Part shown: positions 1 to 8,621 of the stretch, piece after piece | Numbering within the stretch: the first letter of the stretch is position 1 | How the letters are laid out: every line of letters begins with the position of its first letter | Assembly (NCBI RefSeq): GCF_900100005.1 | Contig: NZ_FNEB01000005.1 | Coordinates: forward strand, 1 to 64,000 | Direction of reading: 5' to 3' | DNA: 64,000 bases | Origin: Lutimaribacter saemankumensis | GTDB taxonomy: Bacteria; Pseudomonadota; Alphaproteobacteria; Rhodobacterales; Rhodobacteraceae | The notes under the pieces: model-generated | Database searches by the model: none | What the model saw: the letters and a program-made list of their open reading frames with translations, nothing else | Told to the model about the DNA's origin: nothing | Translations under genes and position numbers: made by a program

Positions 1-501
1 AAACCTAGAGACGCGATATACAGACATCCAATCCGTCGAAAAACAGACCAAACCGCCCGCATATCTCTTCAGTATCATAACAATGTCAAACAGCGATCAG
101 GGCACAAAATCGACCGAGCGCGTCCTACATAACCGACGCAACCAGCTCGATATTAAACCATGATGTTTCCGCCTCGTCTGCCTTGCGACCCCGTCTGGCG
201 TCCCGTCGTCTGCCTCAGCAGCGCCGGTGAAGGGGCTTTTACGGATAAGCCCTGACCCCCGCAACCCCTTTTTTGGGAGATAGGCGGATTTTTTTCATTT
301 TTCTGATTTTCCCCTGTTTTTCATAGGCTTGAGGGAATCTTTTTTCTTTGGGGGCGCGGACCAGGCAAGAAAATTTCAGGCTGCACGCCCGCTCAGCCAC
401 AACATATTGAGTTATCCACCGGGTTATCCCCAAAAGGCCCCGTGGGTTGGTTCAAGATTCATCGATTTCACCCGGCAACGCCGAGTCGCTCTTGCAATTT
501 T
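1..501. other. Non-coding stretch left of msrQ
   Basis: I see no convincing gene here. Small open frames exist but lack ribosome binding sites and recognisable protein features. The stretch is more AT-rich than the rest of the window, with several T runs at about 267-345. Two near-consensus DnaA-box-like nonamers lie close together at 412-420 (TTATCCACC) and 424-432 (TTATCCCCA). The 3' end of msrQ lies just to the right. Confidence 0.5.
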
Positions 502-1107
502 TCAGGCGACTCGCGTTCGGAACGCACCACGCATGCGCAGCGCCAGCAACGCGACGATCACCACGAGATAGACAAGCGGCTCGACCTGCCAGCCCTTGCG
601 CAACCAGATGAAGTGTACCGCCCCAAGCAAGACGACCGCATAGGTCAACCTGTGCAACTGCCGCCACCGCGGACCCAAACGGCGGACCGACCAATTGTTC
701 GATGTCGCCGCCAACGGCACCATCAGAACAAAAGCTGACATCCCGATGGTGATGTATGGCCGCTTGACGATGTCGGCCCAGACCCGGTCAAGCGCCTGAA
801 CATCCAGCACTGCCCAGACAAGCAAATGCATTGTGACATACGAGAACGCCAGCAGACCCAAGGCGCGGCGGAACTTCACAAGGTTGATACCGAACTGCCG
901 GCGCAACGGCGTAACGCACAGCCCGGCGATCAGCAGCTGCAACGCAAGCTCGCCATATTCGTGTTCCAACGCCTTGACGGGTTCGACCCCCAGCCCACCC
1001 GTCGCACCAAGATAAAACAGCCAGGGTGCGGGCAAAGCGCCAACGAGGTAGATCACCCAGGTTGGTATCCGCCTTGCCCAAGCATTGATACGGTCGCGAA
1101 AGCCCAT
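502..1107 (-). CDS. msrQ: Haem-binding membrane subunit MsrQ of the MsrPQ methionine sulfoxide reductase
   Basis: Protein of 201 residues with about six hydrophobic segments and the ferric-reductase-like layout of MsrQ (YedZ). MsrQ is an inner-membrane b-type haem protein that passes quinone-pool electrons to periplasmic MsrP, which repairs oxidised methionines. Candidate haem-ligand histidines lie in the helices (HLLVW, HRLTY, VHFIW). I chose the ATG at 1107 because it overlaps the msrP stop as TGATG, the usual translational coupling, and because the product then starts MGFRDRINAW; a longer frame reading upstream would only run through msrP in another frame. It is the second gene of an msrP-msrQ operon. 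Confidence 0.93.
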   Translation of the reverse strand: MGFRDRINAWARRIPTWVIYLVGALPAPWLFYLGATGGLGVEPVKALEHEYGELALQLLIAGLCVTPLRRQFGINLVKFRRALGLLAFSYVTMHLLVWAVLDVQALDRVWADIVKRPYITIGMSAFVLMVPLAATSNNWSVRRLGPRWRQLHRLTYAVVLLGAVHFIWLRKGWQVEPLVYLVVIVALLALRMRGAFRTRVA

Positions 1108-2006
1108 CAGAAGAACTTGCGCAGGTCCATGCCGTCGTAAAGGCCGGCAACATCGTCGGCGTAACCATTGAACATCCGGGTCGGGATATTCTTGGCGAAC
1201 AACCCGCCGCCGATGCGGCGTTCGCTCGCCTGGCTCCAACGGGGGTGATCGACCTCCGGGTTAACATTCGAATAGAATCCGTATTCCCGCGCATTCGCCT
1301 TGTTCCAGCTTGTCGGCGGCTCGCGGTCCGTCAGAGTGATCCGCACGACGGACTTGATGGACTTGAACCCGTATTTCCACGGCACGACCAGCCGCAGCGG
1401 AGCCCCGTTCTGCTTCGGGATATCGCGCCCGTAAATACCGGTCGCCATGATCGCCAGCGGATGCATGGCCTCGTCCAACCGCAAACCTTCGACATAGGGC
1501 CAGTCAAGAACCGGGAAACGTGTGCCGCGCATCTCGTCCTTGTTGAGGTAGGTTTCGAACGCCACGTATTTCGCGCCCGACTTGACCCCGGCGAGGTTCA
1601 GAAGATCGGCAAGCTCGAACCCGTTCCACGGGATCACCATTGACCACGCCTCGACGCAGCGGAAGCGATAGATGCGTTCTTCAACGGTCATCTTCGCCAT
1701 GATGTCGTCGAACGCATAATCCCCCGGGCGGTCGACCATCCCGTCGATGCGCACGCTCCAGGGATCGATCGTCATGGCGTCGGCATATTTCGCGGGATCG
1801 TCCTTGCCGGTGCCGAACTCGTAGAAATTGTTGTAGCGGGTGATCTCTTCCCAGCTATTCGGTTCATCCGTCGCCGCGTGTGCGGAACCCGCGATACCGG
1901 CAAGCCCCAATCCCGCGAAGCCGCCCATGATCTGCCGGCGGTTCAGCCACACAGCCTCGTCCGTCACATCGCGATCCGTCAGGTCGTTCTTCCAGCGAAA
2001 TGCCAT
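1107..2006 (-). CDS. msrP: Periplasmic molybdopterin methionine sulfoxide reductase MsrP
   Basis: Protein of 299 residues in the sulfite-oxidase-like molybdopterin fold (YedY/MsrP). A twin-arginine signal (LNRRQIMGGF, Arg23-Arg24, followed by a Gly/Ala-rich core and SAHA) predicts Tat export of the folded cofactor enzyme. Cys117 in FRCVEAWSM is the expected molybdenum ligand. The enzyme reduces free and protein-bound methionine sulfoxide in the periplasm using electrons from MsrQ. The start at 2006 is preceded by GAGGG at good spacing; an upstream in-frame start would add a Cys-rich stretch ahead of the Tat signal and is unlikely. It overlaps msrQ by one base. Confidence 0.95.
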   Translation of the reverse strand: MAFRWKNDLTDRDVTDEAVWLNRRQIMGGFAGLGLAGIAGSAHAATDEPNSWEEITRYNNFYEFGTGKDDPAKYADAMTIDPWSVRIDGMVDRPGDYAFDDIMAKMTVEERIYRFRCVEAWSMVIPWNGFELADLLNLAGVKSGAKYVAFETYLNKDEMRGTRFPVLDWPYVEGLRLDEAMHPLAIMATGIYGRDIPKQNGAPLRLVVPWKYGFKSIKSVVRITLTDREPPTSWNKANAREYGFYSNVNPEVDHPRWSQASERRIGGGLFAKNIPTRMFNGYADDVAGLYDGMDLRKFF

Positions 2007-2118
2007 TTGTGCACCCTCATTGCCACTTAGCGTTGGCCAAAGACGTAGAGGCACGCACCCGCACAGGCAAAACAAGCGATTTCACGAAACGGTGGCGCAT
2101 TGAAACATTCCGGCGCCG

Positions 2119-3606
2119 TCACGGCGGTGCGTTGAAGCTCGGCCTGATCTTGTTCAGCGGAAGCGACGTGCCATCGGCCTGCACGATACGCACGTGCCGC
2201 CGCCGCATCAGGCGCGGTTCGGCCACGCCGACGGAATGCGCGATGGTTTCGACCTCGTTGATGATCGAACGGGCATAGTTGGCGACCTTCCTGTACTTGT
2301 CTTCAACGACAAGGCCACGCTGCAGGTATGGATCATGCGTGGTAATCCCGGTGGGACAGGTGTTGCGGTTACACTTCAGCGCCTGGATGCAGCCCAGCGA
2401 GAACATGAAGCCGCGCGCCGAGGTCACGAAATCCGCGCCGGCACACAGCGCCATCGCCACGTCGCCTGGATTGACCAGCTTGCCACTGGCGACAATGCGA
2501 ATGCGGTCCTTCAAACCGTGACGGTCGCGCAGGTCCACCATCCGCATCAATGCTTCGCGCAGCGGCATGCCCACAAGATCCATCAAGGGCATCGGTGCAG
2601 CGCCCGTCCCACCTTCGCCACCGTCAATCGTTATGAAATCCGGTGCGCTGTCCGATCCGCGTGAATTGATCAGTTGGAAAAAGGCTTCCCACGCATCCGA
2701 TGATCCGATCACCGTCTTGAAGCCGCACGGCTTGCCGGTGACTTCACGGATATGCCCCACCATGTCGAGCAGGTCGCCGAAATCGTCGATTTCCTGATGT
2801 CTGTTCGGTGAAACGCTGTCCTTGCCGACGGGAATGCCACGGATCTCGGCGATTTCGGCATTCACCTTCTCACCGGGCAGGATACCGCCCTTTCCCGGCT
2901 TCGCGCCCTGCGCCAGCTTCAGCTCGAACATCTTGACCTGCGGGTTCTCGGCGACCTTGCGCAGCTTTTCGTCGCTCAGATTGCCATGTTCGTCCCGAAC
3001 GCCATACTTCGCCGTCCCGATCTGGTAGACGATGTCACAGGCGGCGGTCAGGTGATACGGGCTCAACCCGCCTTCCCCGGTATTCAGCCAGATACCCGCC
3101 TCGGCCGCTCCGCGGCTCAGCGCCTCGACAGCCGGACGCGAGATCGCGCCATAGCTCATGCCGGAAATGTTGAAGATGGACTTTGCATTGAAGGGAATGG
3201 CCGCAGTCGGGCCGATCAGCATGGGCTGGGTGGCTGCAAACTGATCGTCCAGAGGGGGAAACACCGCATTCACGAAAATCGGCGTGCCGGGAACACCAAG
3301 GTTTCGGGTCGATCCGAAAGCGATCGTGTTCCCTTTGCTCTTGGTCGAATGATAAACCCAGTCCCGCTGCGCGCGGTTAAAGGGCATTTCCTCGCGATCC
3401 ATCGCAAAGAAATACTGGCGGAAGAATTCCCCGAGCGACGTGAATAAATGCCTGAACCGCCCGATCACCGGATAGTTGCGGCGGATCGCATCGCCCGTTT
3501 GCGTTCGGTCGATCAGAAACAGGGCGGCCACGATCAAGACGGCTGCGCCCAGCGCCAGAATGAACAGAAGCGCCAGCACCAAAAGCGCGTCCAAAACGAA
3601 TTCCAT
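2119..3606 (-). CDS. FMN-binding glutamate-synthase-family oxidoreductase, membrane-anchored
   Basis: Protein of 495 residues. One N-terminal transmembrane segment (about residues 3-30) is followed by a Glu_synthase FMN-barrel domain. The family-typical GGEGGTGAAP stretch and the Cys-bearing CNRNTCPTGITTH motif resemble the flavin and iron-sulfur regions of the glutamate synthase large subunit. The amidotransferase domain of GltB is absent, so this is the stand-alone family of uncertain substrate, not a complete glutamate synthase. The start at 3606 puts the hydrophobic anchor at the N-terminus; the frame stays open upstream but without plausible protein. An FNR box lies 13 bases upstream of the start codon, in the region shared with the divergent DUF302 gene. 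Confidence 0.85.
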   Translation of the reverse strand: MEFVLDALLVLALLFILALGAAVLIVAALFLIDRTQTGDAIRRNYPVIGRFRHLFTSLGEFFRQYFFAMDREEMPFNRAQRDWVYHSTKSKGNTIAFGSTRNLGVPGTPIFVNAVFPPLDDQFAATQPMLIGPTAAIPFNAKSIFNISGMSYGAISRPAVEALSRGAAEAGIWLNTGEGGLSPYHLTAACDIVYQIGTAKYGVRDEHGNLSDEKLRKVAENPQVKMFELKLAQGAKPGKGGILPGEKVNAEIAEIRGIPVGKDSVSPNRHQEIDDFGDLLDMVGHIREVTGKPCGFKTVIGSSDAWEAFFQLINSRGSDSAPDFITIDGGEGGTGAAPMPLMDLVGMPLREALMRMVDLRDRHGLKDRIRIVASGKLVNPGDVAMALCAGADFVTSARGFMFSLGCIQALKCNRNTCPTGITTHDPYLQRGLVVEDKYRKVANYARSIINEVETIAHSVGVAEPRLMRRRHVRIVQADGTSLPLNKIRPSFNAPP

Positions 3607-3618
3607 ACTCACCCCCGG

Positions 3619-3632
3619 TTGACTTGGGTCAA
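3619..3632. promoter_or_regulatory. FNR/FnrL box between the FMN oxidoreductase and DUF302 genes
   Basis: TTGACTTGGGTCAA is a perfect 5-4-5 palindrome of the FNR type. It lies 13 bases upstream of the minus-strand FMN oxidoreductase start and about 93 bases (centre) upstream of the DUF302 start. The position suits activation of the DUF302 gene; binding could also block the leftward gene. An FnrL gene is in this same window at 45.5-46.3 kb. Confidence 0.75.
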
Positions 3633-3717
3633 AGTGACACCTTGCATGAACCTTATGATGTAACGTTACACATTGTGCGACGCGGCCGGAACCGCCGCCT
3701 ACGTCCGGAGGACACGA

Positions 3718-4155
3718 ATGAAACGATTTTTGATGGCGACCATCCTTTGCGCAACGGCTTCGATCGCCCAGGCTCAGGATCCTGTCACCTACGCGACCGA
3801 AGACAGCTTTGACGACGTGATCTTCGGCCTCGAGAACGCGATCCTGGATCAGGGCCTCGTGATCGACCACGTATCCCACACCGGCGACATGCTGGAACGG
3901 ACCAAGGCCGATGTTGGTGGTGAAGTCACGCTCTTCACCAAGGCGGACATCTATTCGTTCTGTTCCGCGGCGCTCAGCCGCAAGGTGATGGAGATCAACC
4001 CGATGAACGTACAGTTCTGCCCGTACGACATCTTCGTCGCGCAGCAGCCCGGCGGTCAGGTCATGATCGGATACCGCACTTTCCCCGCGGGCGAAATGCA
4101 AGAGGTGCAAGAGCTGCTCGACAGCATCGCAAGGGCCGCAATCGGACTGGATTGA
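3718..4155 (+). CDS. Exported DUF302 family protein
   Basis: Protein of 145 residues with a Sec signal peptide (MKRFLMATILCATASIAQA) and a single DUF302 domain, recognisable from the alternating pattern around LENAILDQGLVI and FCPYDIFVAQQPGG. Two Cys residues (in YSFCSAA and VQFCPYD) are notable in the periplasmic part. The function of DUF302 is not established; members often occur with redox, thiosulfate or respiratory genes. The start is fixed by CCGGAGGACACGA just upstream. The FNR box at 3619 suggests induction at low oxygen. It is monocistronic, ending in a good terminator at 4206. Confidence 0.85.
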   Translation: MKRFLMATILCATASIAQAQDPVTYATEDSFDDVIFGLENAILDQGLVIDHVSHTGDMLERTKADVGGEVTLFTKADIYSFCSAALSRKVMEINPMNVQFCPYDIFVAQQPGGQVMIGYRTFPAGEMQEVQELLDSIARAAIGLD

Positions 4156-4205
4156 TCACGTCGCGCTCGCGAAGGATCACAAAGATTCCATTTGAATGCA
4201 TCTAT

Positions 4206-4233
4206 AGGCGCGGCTTAGGGCTGCGCCTTTTTT
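4206..4233 (+). terminator. Rho-independent terminator after the DUF302 gene
   Basis: AGGCGC (4206-4211) pairs with GCGCCT (4223-4228) and is followed by a run of T through 4233. Confidence 0.8.
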
Positions 4234-4341
4234 CGTCAAGCCCGGTCGGCAAGAAACCCCGGTGAACCAGTGGGGCGAAACTTTCGTAGTGCTCATCGAT
4301 GCCAAACAGGCATTCGCTGAAACAACGATGGGAGATTTACC

Positions 4342-4821
4342 ATGTTTCGCAGAACTTATCTTGCTCTGACCGCAGCCACCTTCCTGGCCGGCCCCGCACT
4401 TGCTGGCGGCCACTCCAAGGACATCGTGGACACGGCCGTTGACGCCGGCAGCTTCACCACCCTTGTCGCCGCGGTCCAGGCCGCCGGTCTTGTCGACACG
4501 CTCAAGGGTGACGGCCCGTTCACCGTCTTCGCACCCACGGACGAGGCGTTTGCCGCTTTGCCCGAAGGCACGGTCGAAGATCTGCTGAAGCCCGAAAACA
4601 AGGACAAGCTGACCGCGATCCTGACCTACCATGTCGTGCCCGGCAAAGTGATGTCGGGTGATCTGTCCAACAACATGATGGCAACCACTGTTCAGGGCGG
4701 CGATGTCACGATCATGACCGAAGGCGGCGTCACCGTCGACGGCGCCAATGTCGTGACTGCGGACATCGAAGCATCGAACGGCGTCATCCACGTCATCGAC
4801 GGCGTGATCATGCCCAAGTAA
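4342..4821 (+). CDS. Secreted FAS1 (fasciclin) domain protein
   Basis: Protein of 159 residues. A Sec signal peptide ends near LAGPALAGG and is followed by one FAS1 domain. The family hallmarks are visible: the H1 region [14 protein letters not shown], the YHVVPG segment, and the H2 end [16 protein letters not shown]1 domains act in adhesion and protein or matrix binding; the ligand here is unknown. GGGAGATTTACC precedes the ATG. It is the first of two tandem FAS1 genes. It lacks a lipobox, so the product is probably soluble in the periplasm or secreted, unlike the lipoprotein-like paralogue downstream. Confidence 0.9.
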   Translation: MFRRTYLALTAATFLAGPALAGGHSKDIVDTAVDAGSFTTLVAAVQAAGLVDTLKGDGPFTVFAPTDEAFAALPEGTVEDLLKPENKDKLTAILTYHVVPGKVMSGDLSNNMMATTVQGGDVTIMTEGGVTVDGANVVTADIEASNGVIHVIDGVIMPK

Positions 4822-4839
4822 TCCGTCAGCGGATTTTCA

Positions 4840-4865
4840 GGCGCGCGCAGGGGGCTGCGCGCGCC
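4840..4865 (+). terminator. Strong stem-loop between the two FAS1 genes
   Basis: GGCGCGCGCAG (4840-4850) pairs perfectly with CTGCGCGCGCC (4855-4865) around a GGGG loop. The T tract after it is poor (GCTAACAAATTCTTTTC), so it may be a weak terminator or an mRNA 3'-stabilising hairpin. Confidence 0.6.
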
Positions 4866-4913
4866 GCTAACAAATTCTTTTCAAATCACTCACACCGAAC
4901 GGGAGGACACTCC

Positions 4914-5402
4914 ATGAAACGTCGTACATTCTTCGCAGCGATCGCCGCTGTCGGGCTTACCACCGCAGCCGGGTGCACTATGGCACCCAGCCAACCGGAT
5001 GTCGTCGACATCCTTGCCGCCAATGACCAGTTCTCGACCCTTGTCGCCGCCGTTGGCGCCGCCGATCTGGCTGGCACCTTGAAGGGCGACGGTTCCTTCA
5101 CCGTCTTCGCACCCACGAACGCAGCGTTCGAAGCCCTGCCCGCCGGCACGGTTGAATCGCTGCTCCAGCCGGAAAACAAGGACAAGCTGGTCAGCATCCT
5201 GACATACCACGTCGTGCCTGGCACCGTGACCTCGGATCAGTTGGCCGGTCAGCGCCTGAACGTCGAAACCGTGCAGGGCCAGACCGTGCATGTCGACGGA
5301 ACCCATGGCGTGCGGGTCAACAAGGCCCGCGTGATCCAGGCCGATGTTGCCGGCTCGAACGGGGTTATCCACGTGATCGACAAGGTGCTGTTGCCCAAGT
5401 AA
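4914..5402 (+). CDS. FAS1 domain lipoprotein-like protein
   Basis: Protein of 162 residues. The N-terminus MKRRTFFAAIAAVGLTTAAGC ends in a lipobox-like AAGC, so the mature protein is probably lipid-anchored at Cys21. One FAS1 domain follows, with TVFAPTNAAFEALP, YHVVPG and [14 protein letters not shown]. It is very similar to the gene just upstream over the FAS1 domain but has a different export signal, which suggests a tandem duplication followed by re-targeting. CGGGAGGACACTCC precedes the ATG. A strong bidirectional terminator ends it, shared with the convergent clpB. Confidence 0.88.
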   Translation: MKRRTFFAAIAAVGLTTAAGCTMAPSQPDVVDILAANDQFSTLVAAVGAADLAGTLKGDGSFTVFAPTNAAFEALPAGTVESLLQPENKDKLVSILTYHVVPGTVTSDQLAGQRLNVETVQGQTVHVDGTHGVRVNKARVIQADVAGSNGVIHVIDKVLLPK

Positions 5403-5421
5403 CCGCACCAACGGACAAAAA

Positions 5422-5449
5422 AGGCCCGCCCGGATAACCGGGCGGGCCT
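5422..5449. terminator. Bidirectional terminator between the FAS1 gene and clpB
   Basis: AGGCCCGCCCGG (5422-5433) pairs perfectly with CCGGGCGGGCCT (5438-5449). There is an A run on the left (5417-5422) and a T-rich tail on the right, so it can serve both convergent genes. Confidence 0.85.
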
Positions 5450-5471
5450 GTTTCTTTGTCGGCGCGGACGA

Positions 5472-8090
5472 TCAGTGAACGACCGCGTCGTCGGGCTTGG
5501 GCCTCTTGGTCGTGCCCAGCCGGTCCCCGATGATCAGCCCGTCGGCACCCGCCGAAACCGGCACCACGCTGTCATCTGCAACCTCACCCGACAGGATCGC
5601 TTCGGCTAGGGGATCCTGCAGCGCCTTCTGGATCACCCTCTTCAGCGGGCGGGCGCCATAGACCGGATCATAGCCTTCGTCGGCCAGCCACGTCTTCGCC
5701 GTGTCGTCCAGTTCCAGCCTGATCTTGCGCGCAGCCAGACGCTTGGTCAGACGGCCCAGCTGAATATCGACAATGCCATCCATCTGGTCGCGGGTCAGGC
5801 GGTCGAACACGACGATTTCGTCCAGACGGTTCAGGAATTCAGGGCGGAAATGGGCCCGCACCGCATCCATCACGCCACGCCGCGCATCCGACGCATCGGC
5901 CCCTTCCGGCAACTGGCTCAGCGCCTGGCTGCCGAGGTTCGAAGTCAGCACGATCAGCGTCTGCTTGAAGTCAACCGTGCGCCCCTGCCCATCGGTCAGA
6001 ACACCGTCGTCCAGAACCTGAAGCAGTACGTTGAACACTTCGGGATGCGCCTTCTCGACCTCGTCGAACAGCACCACCTGATAGGGGCGCCGGCGCACGG
6101 CCTCGGTCAACACGCCGCCTTCGTCATAGCCGACATATCCCGGAGGCGCACCGATCAACCGCGCGACCGAATGCTTCTCCATGAACTCCGACATGTCGAT
6201 ACGTACCATCGCCTGATCGTCGTCGAACAGGTATTCGGCAACCGCCTTGGTCAGTTCGGTCTTGCCCACGCCGGTCGGGCCGAGGAACAGGAACGAACCC
6301 AGCGGCCGGTTCTCGTCGTTCAGGCCGGCGCGCGCACGGCGCACCGCGTTCGACACGGCCTTGACGGCTGCATCCTGTCCGATCACCCGGCGGTGCAACT
6401 CGTCTTCCATACGCAGCAGCTTTTCACGCTCGCCTTCCAGCATCTTCGAGGTCGGGATACCCGTCCAGCGTTCGACCACCTGTGCGATCTGCTCGGGGCG
6501 CACGGCCTCTTCGACCATCACGTCCTCATCCTCGGCCTCTTCGGCCTGGGACAGCTGCTTTTCCAACTGCGGAATGATGCCATAGGACAGCTCGCCCGCT
6601 TTCGCCAGGTTGCCTTCGCGCTTGGCGATGTCCAGCTCGGCGCGGGCACGATCCAACTGCTCCTTCAACTCGCGGGCCGAAGCCAGCTTGTCCCGCTCGG
6701 CCTGCCATTTGGCAGTCATCTCGGCGGATTTGTCCTGAAGATCGGCCAGTTCCTTTTCCAGCTTCTCCAGCCGGTCCTTGGACGCCTTGTCGTCCTCAAG
6801 GCGCAGTGCCTCGGCTTCGATCTGCATCTGCAGGATCTGACGGTCCAGGGCATCCAGTTCTTCCGGCTTGCTGTCCACTTCCATGCGCAGCCGGCTGGCA
6901 GCCTCGTCCACCAGGTCGATCGCCTTGTCCGGCAGGAACCGGTCGGTGATATAGCGGTGCGAAAGCGTCGCCGCCGCCACAAGCGCCGAGTCCGAGATCC
7001 GCACACCATGGTGCAGCTCGTACTTTTCCTTGATGCCGCGCAGGATGGAAATCGTATCCTCGACGGTCGGCTCTTCGACCATCACGGGCTGGAACCGGCG
7101 GGCTAGGGCGGCATCCTTTTCCACGTACTTGCGATACTCGTCCAGCGTCGTCGCCCCAACACAGTGCAGCTCGCCCCGCGCCAGTGCCGGCTTGATCAGG
7201 TTCGCAGCGTCCATCGCACCGTCGGTCTTGCCCGCGCCAACCAGCACATGCATCTCGTCGATGAACAGGATGATTTCGCCGGCGGCAGCGGTGATTTCCG
7301 ACAGGATCGCCTTAAGGCGTTCTTCGAACTCGCCCCGGTATTTCGCACCGGCGATCAGCGCGCCCATATCCAGCGCCATCAACCGCTTGTTGCGCAGGGA
7401 TTCCGGCACATCGCCGTTGACGATACGCAGCGCCAGCCCTTCGGCAATGGCGGTCTTGCCGACACCGGGCTCACCGATCAGGACCGGGTTGTTCTTGGTC
7501 CGGCGGCTCAGAACCTGCATCGCGCGGCGGATTTCGTCGTCTCGACCGATGATCGGGTCGATCTTGCCCTCGCGTGCGGCCTCGGTCAGGTCGCGCGCAT
7601 ATTTCTTGAGAGCGTCATAGCCTTCTTCGGCGCTGGCGGTGTCGGCGGTGCGGCCCTTTCGAATATCGTTGATCGCCTCGTTCAGCTTTTGCGGCGTCAC
7701 GGCACCCGCATCCAGCGCATCCTTGGCGCCGGATTTCACCATGGCCAAGGCCATCAGCAGCCGTTCGACCGGAACGAAACTGTCACCGGCTTTCTTGGCG
7801 ATCTTTTCGGCCTCGTCGATGATACGGGCCATGCTGTTGTCCAGGTAAATCTGACCCGCATCGCCGGTTACCTTGGGCAGCTTGCCCAATGCCAGTTCCA
7901 ACGCCTCGACAACGCGCTCGGGCATACCGCCCGCACGTTTGATCAGGTTGCTGGCCAATCCTTCGGGGTCATCCATCAGGGCTTTCAGCAGGTGCTCGGG
8001 CACAAGCCGCTGGTGATTTTCGCGCATCGCGATGGTCTGCGCAGCTTGGATGAAACCACGCGACCGCTCCGTGAACTTAGACAAGTCCAT
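5472..8090 (-). CDS. clpB: ATP-dependent disaggregase ClpB
   Basis: Protein of 872 residues, normal length for ClpB. Order: N-domain (residues 1-150), first AAA+ module with Walker A GEPGVGKT at about 206-213, the ClpB-specific coiled-coil middle domain (about 400-530, rich in Glu/Lys/Leu), and second AAA+ module with GPTGVGKT near 608. Both Walker B regions are intact (IILFIDEMH and [12 protein letters not shown]). It extracts and refolds aggregated proteins with DnaK after heat stress. The start at 8090 follows AAAAGGAGAGTGACG; the extra residues of the longer frame are not ClpB-like. I could not identify a clear heat-shock promoter upstream. Confidence 0.98.
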   Translation of the reverse strand: MDLSKFTERSRGFIQAAQTIAMRENHQRLVPEHLLKALMDDPEGLASNLIKRAGGMPERVVEALELALGKLPKVTGDAGQIYLDNSMARIIDEAEKIAKKAGDSFVPVERLLMALAMVKSGAKDALDAGAVTPQKLNEAINDIRKGRTADTASAEEGYDALKKYARDLTEAAREGKIDPIIGRDDEIRRAMQVLSRRTKNNPVLIGEPGVGKTAIAEGLALRIVNGDVPESLRNKRLMALDMGALIAGAKYRGEFEERLKAILSEITAAAGEIILFIDEMHVLVGAGKTDGAMDAANLIKPALARGELHCVGATTLDEYRKYVEKDAALARRFQPVMVEEPTVEDTISILRGIKEKYELHHGVRISDSALVAAATLSHRYITDRFLPDKAIDLVDEAASRLRMEVDSKPEELDALDRQILQMQIEAEALRLEDDKASKDRLEKLEKELADLQDKSAEMTAKWQAERDKLASARELKEQLDRARAELDIAKREGNLAKAGELSYGIIPQLEKQLSQAEEAEDEDVMVEEAVRPEQIAQVVERWTGIPTSKMLEGEREKLLRMEDELHRRVIGQDAAVKAVSNAVRRARAGLNDENRPLGSFLFLGPTGVGKTELTKAVAEYLFDDDQAMVRIDMSEFMEKHSVARLIGAPPGYVGYDEGGVLTEAVRRRPYQVVLFDEVEKAHPEVFNVLLQVLDDGVLTDGQGRTVDFKQTLIVLTSNLGSQALSQLPEGADASDARRGVMDAVRAHFRPEFLNRLDEIVVFDRLTRDQMDGIVDIQLGRLTKRLAARKIRLELDDTAKTWLADEGYDPVYGARPLKRVIQKALQDPLAEAILSGEVADDSVVPVSAGADGLIIGDRLGTTKRPKPDDAVVH

Positions 8091-8370
8091 CGTCACTCTC
8101 CTTTTATAAGCGCCCGATTTTTGTAGCGCCCGCTTGGCGGCACGCCCCGGTCCGGGCCTCTTCACCTATGTGTGAACTGCGCCGCACCTGTTCAAGAGGC
8201 GATGCCGATGACGCAAACGGATAGGTGCGTGAAAGGCCGCTGTTTAATCACAATCGGACCACAATCCAACTTTAGCGATTAGGTGGATACTTAAAGAAGG
8301 AGAAAACCATGCATATCCAAGGGTAGAATTCTCCGAACTGCGCGTCGAAGACAGCCTGTGCGCCGCAGAC

Positions 8371-8568
8371 GTGATCCTGTCGACCAGCAAAGGCACCACG
8401 CATTGCGTCTGTCATGTCCCGGTTTCGGCCTACAACGACCTCGAAGAAATGCGCACGGGTCTGTTGCAGGATGCACTTCGCCAGATCATGCGCATGCCCG
8501 AATACCGGCGCGGCACACGCCGGATCACGTTGGAAACAGACCTGCAGTCGATGCCTCTGGCCGCTTGA
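8371..8568 (+). CDS. Small hypothetical protein, probably the 3' part of a frameshifted gene
   Basis: Read from a GTG at 8371 this gives 65 residues (MILSTSKGTTHCVCHVPVSA...) with no family I recognise. The frame has no good ribosome site at that GTG. In contrast, an excellent site (AAGAAGGAGAAAACC) precedes an ATG at 8309, but that frame reads only five codons (MHIQG) before TAG. Adding one base to GGG at 8321-8323 would join the two frames into one 86-residue protein. It may be a real frameshift, a sequence error, or a short leader with reinitiation. It lies just upstream of pyrF in the same direction. Confidence 0.45.
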   Translation: MILSTSKGTTHCVCHVPVSAYNDLEEMRTGLLQDALRQIMRMPEYRRGTRRITLETDLQSMPLAA

Positions 8569-8621
8569 CGCAGCGGACCTTTTCCACAACAACGGCGGCA
8601 ACCTGATCCAAGGAGCCGCCC

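Noticed and set aside
482..513. Inverted repeat CGAGTCGC/GCGACTCG at the msrQ end
   Set aside because: It overlaps the msrQ stop and lacks a T run on the minus strand, so I do not call it a terminator.
239..738. Small overlapping open frames in the left non-coding region
   Set aside because: No ribosome sites, basic low-complexity products, mutually overlapping; no support for a gene.
2119..3606. Glutamate synthase large subunit GltB
   Set aside because: The glutamine amidotransferase and other GltB domains are missing; only the FMN domain with an added membrane anchor is present.
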